DNA of 9,812 bases from a bacterium (GTDB lineage Bacteria > Auribacterota > UBA6266): assembly GCA_023228325.1 (NCBI GenBank), contig JALOBK010000004.1, positions 9,009 through 18,820 of the forward strand, written 5' to 3'. The position numbers and the translations under genes are program-made. The notes beneath the pieces were generated by a model. The model saw nothing but the letters and a program-made list of their open reading frames with translations. It had not been told where the DNA came from and did not search any database. Each line of letters opens with the position of its first letter. Within the stretch, counting starts at the first letter, position 1. Below, piece by piece: positions 1-5,748 of the stretch.

Positions 1-615
1 AATAACGTTGGCTTCCTTATAGTTTCCAAATAGTTGTTTGGGAGCAAATTGCGTATCAGAAGTCCAAAATATTTTGTTATATCCGGTGTCAATCATCAAC
101 CCATAAGTTTCCTTGAAATAACGTCCAGTAACTATATGGACCATTTGAATCGGAGAAAATTTAATTCCTTCAAATTCAAATGATTCATTATACATAACCG
201 GGTATGGTTCAAAATAAGTGTCAAGCTGTGAAATTGTTTTGCCATCTCTAATTTGATTAGTAGCTAGAGATTCCAATCCACCTTTCAAAGAATCATCCCA
301 TAATTGTTTCATAAGTGCGGATGTAATAAATAATTTTGGTTTTCTGTACGGCGGCATAAAATATGAAGCAAACGCCAAATATTCTAAACCACCAATATGA
401 TCTCCATGTAAATGTGAAACATAAACTGCATCAATGTCTGTTGGACGAATTCCATGATAAAAACATGCAGCTTTGAAATCAGAACCACAATCCAACAATA
501 AGTTTCTATAAATTCCTTCCCCTGCACACTTGAATTGAACAAGAATCATTGAATTGAAATTATGTTGTGGGTTGCAAAAAGCACTCCCAGAACCTAGAAT
601 TTTTAACTTAATCAT
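1..615 (-). CDS. Metallo-beta-lactamase-fold hydrolase, 3' end outside window
   Basis: The reading frame is open for 205 codons from ATG at 615 to the window edge, so the C-terminus is missing. GGAG lies 6 bases before the ATG. The N-terminus (KILGSGSAF) is typical of the RNase Z/phosphodiesterase branch of the MBL fold. Visible metal-site residues are D42 (LLLDCGS), the signature HLHGDH at 68-73, a probable third-motif H160 (MVHIVTG) and D187 (WTSDTQF). Known members of this branch hydrolyse phosphodiesters or related bonds using two zinc ions. The substrate cannot be read from the sequence; tRNA 3' processing, cyclic-nucleotide cleavage (as in phage Apyc1-type anti-Pycsar enzymes) or another phosphodiester are all possible. 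The protein is presumably cytoplasmic, as no signal peptide is seen. A terminator lies immediately upstream, leaving almost no room for a separate promoter. Confidence 0.88.
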   Translation of the reverse strand, partial: MIKLKILGSGSAFCNPQHNFNSMILVQFKCAGEGIYRNLLLDCGSDFKAACFYHGIRPTDIDAVYVSHLHGDHIGGLEYLAFASYFMPPYRKPKLFITSALMKQLWDDSLKGGLESLATNQIRDGKTISQLDTYFEPYPVMYNESFEFEGIKFSPIQMVHIVTGRYFKETYGLMIDTGYNKIFWTSDTQFAPKQLFGNYKEANVI

Positions 616-625
616 TTTTTACTCC

Positions 626-666
626 AGAAAAAAGAGAAGAAGATAAAAATATTCTTCTTCTCTTTT
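626..666 (-). terminator. Intrinsic terminator after the 47-residue Cys protein gene
   Basis: A perfect 14-bp inverted repeat (630-643 with 653-666) has a 9-base loop. Read on the minus strand the second arm runs directly into T residues (CTTTTTTCT). The stem is GA/TC-rich rather than GC-rich, so efficiency may be modest. It ends only one base before the Shine-Dalgarno of the MBL gene. It could therefore act as a leaky attenuator or a processing site as well as a terminator. Confidence 0.72.
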
Positions 667-671
667 GTGAA

Positions 672-815
672 TCATTTTTCAGTGCATTTCATAACTAAGA
701 ATTCTTCCTCAGTTAATTCCGATTCTATTTCTTTAACTGGAATAGGTTTACCCCAGCGATTACAATTTCCAGAAGAGAAGTAACTACACCCTTTGCATTT
801 CTCTTCAGACATCAT
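672..815 (-). CDS. 47-residue Cys protein, possible zinc knuckle
   Basis: This small ORF has a strong ribosome binding site (GGAGGG, 9 bases before the first of two consecutive ATGs at 815 and 812). Its start overlaps the end of the 88-residue gene by 11 bases, which suggests translational coupling. Four cysteines are C7, C10, C18 and C44, in the pattern CKGCSYF, then a fourth near the C-terminus. A single small metal site is plausible. It shares a CxxCxxF pattern with the gene before it, so both may belong to one loose group of small Cys-rich phage-type proteins. The middle is acidic (ELTEEEF). I do not recognise the family. It is the last gene of the long operon, followed by a terminator. 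Confidence 0.75.
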   Translation of the reverse strand: MMSEEKCKGCSYFSSGNCNRWGKPIPVKEIESELTEEEFLVMKCTEK

Positions 816-1071
816 CGTTTGATACCCTCCTGAATTCATGGCATATACAGCTTGTTGATTTTGGATTGTTAAAATAATTATCGGTTTGTTTTGTATTGTA
901 ACATCTGAATATATGGGTGTGACTCACTTCCTTTTTTAATTTTTGATCCCCACATTTCGTTTCTATGTAGTGACCAAAATGTTTACATGTATAACAATCT
1001 CTTTTTTTGGATTGTAGATAATTCTTCAAATCATTTAGTCTTTCTTTGAACATAGAAACGACGGATCTCAT
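805..1071 (-). CDS. 88-residue Cys-rich hypothetical protein
   Basis: The gene has a strong Shine-Dalgarno (GAGGAGG, 4 bases before the ATG), which selects this start over the internal Met7. A basic, probably helical N-terminus of about 25 residues is followed by six cysteines: C26 and C29 (CYTCKHF), C40, C57, and C75 and C77 (CICHEF), with His at 31, 34, 51 and 53. The paired cysteines suggest a zinc-binding fold, but the spacing fits no family I can name. It lies 17 bases after the last Ser-rich-leader gene in the same operon, and its end overlaps the next small Cys gene. Function unknown. Confidence 0.8.
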   Translation of the reverse strand: MRSVVSMFKERLNDLKNYLQSKKRDCYTCKHFGHYIETKCGDQKLKKEVSHTHIFRCYNTKQTDNYFNNPKSTSCICHEFRRVSNDDV

Positions 1072-1088
1072 CTTTCCTCCTCATTGTT

Positions 1089-1580
1089 TTAATTTAATTC
1101 AATCAGTTCGACTTTTGTATGATCAAATTCTTTTCCACTTGACATCACATCACTTGTCTTCTGGCATAAATTATCCCAAAATTGGAATACATAGTATTTT
1201 ATTGGTTCATAATCATCCTTGACATTTTTCCAGAATATTTTTGCTAATCTTTTTCTTTCTTTGTAATAATTATCTAATTTTTCATCGTCACCAACATTCA
1301 TATCCTCAAAATCAATAAATCTATGCAATTCATTGGATGTTTCAATAGCCAAAATAATTTTACTTTCCGGCTCTGGCCCGAATTTTATTTTGTTATATAT
1401 TATTTCTGCTGCTGTAACAGTGGACAATTTTTTTCCCTCGTGTTCTATATAATTTTTATTGCCATACATGAATGTTCTCAAATCTTTTATGCTTTTTATT
1501 TTTTTCAAATCTTCTTTATAAAATCCTACAATAAATGAACAACTGGAACTGTTAGAAACAAAATCAGTTCTTATTTTCAT
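1089..1580 (-). CDS. Ser-rich-leader protein A (163 aa), paralogue of protein B
   Basis: The protein starts with MKIRTDFVSNSSSCSF, the leader block shared with the next three genes upstream. The serine at position 14 is a cysteine here. The start at 1580 is chosen because AGGTGG lies 4 bases ahead and because the block begins there in all four proteins; the frame is open further upstream but without support. Residues about 108-137 (ERKRLAKIFWKN, then KYYVFQFWDN) match protein B at about 120-150, and A 53-68 matches B 55-71, so the two bodies are paralogues. The body is charged, with no signal peptide or membrane segment. Its gene begins 8 bases after the stop of B, and the Shine-Dalgarno overlaps that stop. 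Function unknown; it may be a substrate of the radical SAM protein encoded in the operon (inference). Confidence 0.88.
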   Translation of the reverse strand: MKIRTDFVSNSSSCSFIVGFYKEDLKKIKSIKDLRTFMYGNKNYIEHEGKKLSTVTAAEIIYNKIKFGPEPESKIILAIETSNELHRFIDFEDMNVGDDEKLDNYYKERKRLAKIFWKNVKDDYEPIKYYVFQFWDNLCQKTSDVMSSGKEFDHTKVELIELN

Positions 1581-1588
1581 GCCACCAC

Positions 1589-2128
1589 CTAATGATGTGA
1601 AAATCGTAAAGTTTTTATTGTGCAACAACAATTATCAAAGGTTGGTCCATGCTCTAATACGCATTCTTCTTCACTTTGATTATCCGAAAATTCTATTATG
1701 ATGTATTTGGTGTTTTCATAATCATATTTTGTATGATTTTTCCAAAATATTTTTGATAATCTATTTCTTTCTTCGTTCTCTTTGTTTTCCATTTCATCTT
1801 TTTCAACATCGGTTAGTTTATTATTAAAATGACGATTTTTTAGTTCTGGATCAATATAATCACCAATCATGTAACTATTATAAATAAGATCCAATATTTC
1901 TTCTTGTTTCGCAATCTTTGCATTTTTTATTTCTTCAAATAATATTTCAGATGCTTGATCTGTTGATATTACATGATCATAATATTTTAATTCTTCAACA
2001 TCTTTAAAGAAGTATTTTTTTACTGCTTCAGCACCTTTCTTTTTTATTTCCTTAAGATATGAACTTGGAATTCCTATAAGAAAGGAACTTGATGAACTGT
2101 TAGAAACAAAATCAGTTCTTATTTTCAT
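1589..2128 (-). CDS. Ser-rich-leader protein B (179 aa)
   Basis: The N-terminus is MKIRTDFVSNSSSSSF, identical over the first 35 nucleotides to that of gene A. GGGAG lies 6 bases before the ATG. After the leader comes a Lys/Glu-rich body with a conserved block at about 120-150 (ERNRLSKIFWKN, KYIIIEFSDN) shared with A. The C-terminal tail has a hydrophobic strand, then CVLEHGPTFDN, three consecutive cysteines (167-169) and a final LRFSHH. The Cys cluster and terminal His pair could bind metal or be sites of modification. A and B look like a tandem duplication. No known domain is recognised. Confidence 0.9.
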   Translation of the reverse strand: MKIRTDFVSNSSSSSFLIGIPSSYLKEIKKKGAEAVKKYFFKDVEELKYYDHVISTDQASEILFEEIKNAKIAKQEEILDLIYNSYMIGDYIDPELKNRHFNNKLTDVEKDEMENKENEERNRLSKIFWKNHTKYDYENTKYIIIEFSDNQSEEECVLEHGPTFDNCCCTIKTLRFSHH

Positions 2129-2139
2129 TTATTCTCCCT

Positions 2140-2487
2140 TTATTCATCACTATAACTCCCACCTTGAATTTTCAATGAATTTTCAAATCCAACTTCAATT
2201 TTTAATTTTTTTAACTCATTAATAGTTTGTTCAACATCTTCTAATTCCAAAATTGCGTATTCACTCTCGCTGCTATAACAACCAATATGAATATCCTCGT
2301 CATCTCGTCCAATATCAATATAAAGCTGACTTGTACCAAATCTATTTATTGATTTTAAATCAAAATTTTTAATTGTTTGAATTATTTTTTTCTTGTGCTT
2401 TTTGTATTCATTTTTCGTAAAAACATATCCTGCAAATACAAACGAACTCGATGAACTATTGGAAACAAAATCCATTCTTATTTTCAT
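2140..2487 (-). CDS. Ser-rich-leader protein C (115 aa)
   Basis: The N-terminus MKIRMDFVSNSSSSSF matches the other leader proteins, but the remaining ~100 residues show no evident similarity to A, B or D. The body looks like a small alpha/beta domain: a basic helix near 25-45, then short strands (LYIDIG, IHIGCYS, YAILELED) and another helix (VEQTINELKKLKIEVGF). It has one cysteine. The ATG immediately follows the TAA of gene D, and its Shine-Dalgarno (GGAG) lies inside the last codons of D, so translation is probably coupled. The shared tag on an unrelated body suggests that the N-terminal block is a functional module of its own. Confidence 0.88.
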   Translation of the reverse strand: MKIRMDFVSNSSSSSFVFAGYVFTKNEYKKHKKKIIQTIKNFDLKSINRFGTSQLYIDIGRDDEDIHIGCYSSESEYAILELEDVEQTINELKKLKIEVGFENSLKIQGGSYSDE

Positions 2488-2868
2488 TTAGTCTCCAGGC
2501 AAAATTATTTTTACTTTAGAAAGATCTTTCTTTAATTCCTCATAATTGCAGTAATTTTCTAGCATTTCTTTCTTTAATTCTTCATATGACATTCCTAATT
2601 TTTTAAATGCATACTTATAGACATCAAATATTGATGCTGTTTTCATTTGACATATTGGGCAATATTCCTTTGGAATTTCATCAAAATCATCAATCTCCAT
2701 ATCATCATTTTTTATGACATGGTCTTCCTCCAAAATGTGTCCATTTACACATTCTACCAAATCAAAATCATCAAGTCCCGCATCATATCCACTTTCTATA
2801 CATCCGGTTTCATCAATAATATATGACGACGATGAACTATTACTTACAAAATCCAAACGAATTTTCAA
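2488..2868 (-). CDS. Ser-rich-leader protein D with zinc-ribbon-like body (126 aa), TTG start
   Basis: The leader here is KIRLDFVSNSSSSSY, with Tyr instead of Phe at position 16. The start codon is TTG at 2868, preceded by AGGAGG 4 bases upstream; no ATG exists at this place, and the position agrees with the other three family members. Codons in the leader differ from those of A-C (for example AGT against TCT/TCC for Ser9, CGT against AGA for Arg4), so the amino-acid sequence is conserved rather than recently copied DNA. The body has an acidic stretch and C40-x3-H44 followed by C70-x2-C73 (EYCPICQMKT), resembling a zinc ribbon, then a helical tail. It is the first leader gene after the radical SAM gene, whose stop overlaps this Shine-Dalgarno. 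Confidence 0.88.
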   Translation of the reverse strand: MKIRLDFVSNSSSSSYIIDETGCIESGYDAGLDDFDLVECVNGHILEEDHVIKNDDMEIDDFDEIPKEYCPICQMKTASIFDVYKYAFKKLGMSYEELKKEMLENYCNYEELKKDLSKVKIILPGD

Positions 2869-2876
2869 TAATCCTC

Positions 2877-3950
2877 CTAATACAAATCAAAAATAGGACA
2901 AGCTCTGCAAGTCTTGCTTATATCATGTTTTTGATTTATCAGTAAATTTCTAAACTTGATTGTTTCAGGATGATACCACACATCCTTCAAAAAATCTTTA
3001 CAGTTTACAACATCAATTCCTTCCCATCCCTTTTCTCCTTCAGTGAATGAACAATGAAAATATCTTCCATCTGCATTTATATAACTGCTAAAACAACTTG
3101 ATTCACATGCTTCACTTAAAGAATCGTACATCTTAAAATTTTCATGCTCTTCTATGCACTTGAGAAAATTTGGAACAAAACAGGAATCAAATCCAAATTT
3201 TATATGTTTTTCAAAAGCATAATCTATTAATTTTTTTAATTTTTCTATATTCTTTATTACGGTAAATTTATTTCTTTTTCCCTTTGGTTTTAAAGATAAA
3301 AATACAACAGCATTTAAATTTTTCAGTCTTTCATCAGTTTTGATATCATCTATTAATTCAAAACACTTATCATATGTTTCCTCTGATAACAGCATATGAA
3401 TATTTACTTTTTTCATTCCATGATTTGTTATTTCTCTAACCGCATTATAACAAACATCTTTTGGTTCATATCTCGATATTGCTACAGCTCCACATAAACT
3501 TGAAATGTTTTTTGCATATTCATCAGTTATATTCCAACCATTTATTGTAACATTTGGAACTATTCCTTTTAATTTTGTATATTCAAATATATTCCAGATA
3601 TCTGGATTGGAATCAATATCTCCAATACCAAATGCAACCTGTGTCAATACTTTTGGCATTTTATCAAGAATGGTTTTGAATACTTTAAATGTCATATTTT
3701 TTCCAGTTCCCGTGTTACTCTTATAGCAATGTAAGCATGGCTTGTTATTTATTCCATGGCATATCGTTGATATTTCTATATCCAATATTTCAGGTCCAAA
3801 TGGAGCAAAACTTGGATCATCCTCCGAGTTTCTTCCCCACCTTGCAAAGAATCCTGTTTTTTTATTGAAAGTGTATTTGTAGTTTTTGCTTCTGAAAATT
3901 TTCATTTCAGAACTATCACTAAGAATTCCAGGATTAGTACTACGAAACAT
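2877..3950 (-). CDS. Radical SAM protein with SPASM/twitch-like Cys-rich C-terminus
   Basis: The protein is 357 aa from ATG 3950, chosen because AGAGAGG lies 5 bases ahead; the frame extends 10 codons further without a good site. C64, C72 and C75 (ICHGINNKPCLHCYKSN) give a Cx7Cx2C motif in place of the usual Cx3Cx2C, followed by the Tyr and Gly-containing segment expected after a radical SAM cluster. FGIGD near 107-111 fits the SAM-binding GGE-type position. The C-terminal third has Cys at about 257, 265, 282, 286, 300, 317, 348 and 351, including NADGRYFHCSF and TCRACPIF, much like the auxiliary-cluster SPASM/twitch regions of peptide-modifying enzymes. Known members crosslink, epimerise or otherwise modify peptides and enzymes. 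It overlaps the RNA ligase gene by 11 bases and directly precedes the four Ser-rich-leader genes, its possible substrates (inference). Confidence 0.9.
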   Translation of the reverse strand: MFRSTNPGILSDSSEMKIFRSKNYKYTFNKKTGFFARWGRNSEDDPSFAPFGPEILDIEISTICHGINNKPCLHCYKSNTGTGKNMTFKVFKTILDKMPKVLTQVAFGIGDIDSNPDIWNIFEYTKLKGIVPNVTINGWNITDEYAKNISSLCGAVAISRYEPKDVCYNAVREITNHGMKKVNIHMLLSEETYDKCFELIDDIKTDERLKNLNAVVFLSLKPKGKRNKFTVIKNIEKLKKLIDYAFEKHIKFGFDSCFVPNFLKCIEEHENFKMYDSLSEACESSCFSSYINADGRYFHCSFTEGEKGWEGIDVVNCKDFLKDVWYHPETIKFRNLLINQKHDISKTCRACPIFDLY

Positions 3951-5088
3951 GTTTACCTCTCTCTTTTTCCAACCTTTCAAACAATGTTATCTTACCATTA
4001 TCTGACATATTATCAATGATTTTACCAAGTTCATTTCCTTTTCTTAGCATAAACATGATTGAGGAAATTGGTGTGTCTTTGACCTTTAATGCAAATTCTT
4101 TTTGATCTTGAATATGCATTGTTGTTTCAGACAATTTATTTATAGAATCGTACATATATTGTCTGGATTCTATATATTTTTCAAAATATGGTTTATCTTC
4201 TGGAAATGATGCAAGATATTCATCTTCATTGCATGATAACACAATTTTTATTATGCTCTTTGGATTCAATTGCCCATTGCATCTCAGATTTGAAAATGCC
4301 AAATACGCTGGATTTTTAATTTTTAATCTTGTTTGTCCACCATGCCCATCATCATAAACAAAAACATAACCTTCAAATGTTTCACCTAATGATGGGAGAG
4401 ATTTCAGTGATTCTAGTATTTCATCTATATTTTTAAATGTTGGACCTTTTACGTATGGATTTATCATCGGAAGATGTTTCTCAAATATCTCGGCGGCTTC
4501 GTAATAGTTCAAATAGTTTCCATTGTATTTATTTCTTATTGTAATCCCATGTATTGCTGTTTTTGGATAACGATTTATAATTCTTGTTTCAGGTGAAACT
4601 AATTCAAAAATATATGTATATTTAATATCAGACCAATTTTTGAACATTTCATCAACTGAAGTTCCTAACACTTCCTCGAATAACATTCTGAATGTTTTGT
4701 CATTGTTTGAAAACACTGTTCCTTCTGCAAATGCCATTTTTCTTGTTGAACATTGCCATCTTATTCCATCATGATATACATTAATTAATGATCCATCAAT
4801 TTTGATTGTGCAATAACTTTTTGTGATATCAAAATCTTCTTTATCTTTTCCGTGATCGAAAAATCTATCAAATGATCTACATAAAATATTTAAAGTTGGA
4901 ATGGATAAAATCAATGCTCTACATTCCCTGACAATAGGATTGAAACGATGTTTATGTGATTCAATTTGATCGTAATTTAATACAACTCTATCTTCATATA
5001 ATTTATTTGTTATACCAAATTCAGTTTCAAGATTTTTTAAACCTTCGTTTATATCTGAAAATTTTTTCAGATACTCTATAACTCTCAT
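3940..5088 (-). CDS. RNA ligase, T4 Rnl1-like
   Basis: At 382 aa this is close to the length of T4 Rnl1. Nucleotidyltransferase motifs appear in order: the segment RECRALIL with CRSFDRFFDHG before the active site, motif I KIDGS with the likely AMP-accepting lysine K96, motif III/IIIa YIFELVSPETR (158-168), motif IV FEGYVFVY (238-245) and motif V RLKIKNPAYL (254-263). Such enzymes seal 5'-phosphate to 3'-OH RNA ends using ATP. In T4 the ligase repairs tRNAs cut by host anticodon nucleases, and that role is plausible here. No polynucleotide kinase/phosphatase partner gene is seen nearby; the HAD protein at 9292-9687 lacks a kinase domain. GAGGAG is well placed before the ATG, and the 3' end overlaps the radical SAM gene. 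Confidence 0.92.
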   Translation of the reverse strand: MRVIEYLKKFSDINEGLKNLETEFGITNKLYEDRVVLNYDQIESHKHRFNPIVRECRALILSIPTLNILCRSFDRFFDHGKDKEDFDITKSYCTIKIDGSLINVYHDGIRWQCSTRKMAFAEGTVFSNNDKTFRMLFEEVLGTSVDEMFKNWSDIKYTYIFELVSPETRIINRYPKTAIHGITIRNKYNGNYLNYYEAAEIFEKHLPMINPYVKGPTFKNIDEILESLKSLPSLGETFEGYVFVYDDGHGGQTRLKIKNPAYLAFSNLRCNGQLNPKSIIKIVLSCNEDEYLASFPEDKPYFEKYIESRQYMYDSINKLSETTMHIQDQKEFALKVKDTPISSIMFMLRKGNELGKIIDNMSDNGKITLFERLEKERGKHVS

Positions 5089-5097
5089 TGGATCTCC

Positions 5098-5748
5098 TCA
5101 AATTTTTTTACATATATAATATGCAGAATTTTTTATTTTTATTAAGTCAATATTAAAATACTTTTCTAATACATCTTTGAATTCTTTTTCAGATATATAT
5201 GGAAATGAATTTGTGTCAATTAAATCCTCACAATGTTGGGTATGCATAATTATATTATTTTTTGAAACTGTGTTTAATTCAAAATAGTTTCTGTTATTAT
5301 ATGTATATTTTTTAGAAGAATATGTTTCGGGAATATTTGTAAAAGTATTAAACATTAATATTCCATGTTTTTTAATTGATTTATGAAGTTGTTTTATAAT
5401 TTCTTCGTTAAACCAATAGTTGATTGCTTGCTTACATACGACCACATCATATTCCCAATTATTCAAAAGAAATATAAAATTCCTAACACTGGCATATGTT
5501 ATTTTGATAAGTCTATGTGGAATCAGAGATGATCTTATCATATTTGAATTTTCATCTACATACCAAACTTTTTTGGTCTGTAGTTTATTTAATAAAAATT
5601 CAGATAGATCTCCAGTTCCACCACATAAATCTAAACACACTATGTCTTTTTTTCTTTTAATTGTATCTCCGAGAATACTTTCAAAATTTTTATTATCAAG
5701 ATATTTAGCATATAAAATTACGTATTGTTCATAAGTTAAATTGTTCAT
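5098..5748 (-). CDS. Class I SAM-dependent methyltransferase
   Basis: This 216-residue protein has the Rossmann-type motifs of class I methyltransferases: motif I CLDLCGGTGDLS (38-49), an acidic residue ending the second strand (VWYVDENSNMI, D65), and a fourth-strand segment DVVVCKQAINYW (101-112), followed by the helix and strand HKSIKKHGILMFNTF. This resembles small-molecule or general methyltransferases of the UbiE/Methyltransf_11-12 type. It lacks the NPPY/DPPY motif of DNA or RNA N-methyltransferases, so the substrate may be a small molecule or a modified macromolecule. The start overlaps the stop of the CoaB-like/aldolase-like gene by ATGA, implying coupled translation and probably a joint task. 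Confidence 0.85.
   Translation of the reverse strand: MNNLTYEQYVILYAKYLDNKNFESILGDTIKRKKDIVCLDLCGGTGDLSEFLLNKLQTKKVWYVDENSNMIRSSLIPHRLIKITYASVRNFIFLLNNWEYDVVVCKQAINYWFNEEIIKQLHKSIKKHGILMFNTFTNIPETYSSKKYTYNNRNYFELNTVSKNNIIMHTQHCEDLIDTNSFPYISEKEFKDVLEKYFNIDLIKIKNSAYYICKKI

Noticed and set aside
1323..1538. Plus-strand open frames opposite real genes (also at 2714, 3505, 5420, 6352, 6724, 7465 and 8852)
   Set aside because: All are antisense to well-supported minus-strand genes, with Phe/Ile/Ser-rich compositions typical of reversed AT-rich coding DNA and no ribosome binding sites.
1581..1631. Longer start for Ser-rich-leader protein A
   Set aside because: The extension would place 17 unrelated residues before the conserved block and lacks a site; AGGTGG sits right before the internal ATG.
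1540..2850. Ser-rich stretches as a nucleotide repeat or slippage tract
   Set aside because: The serines are encoded by mixed AGT/TCA/TCG/TCC codons, not by a simple repeat, so it is a protein-level motif.
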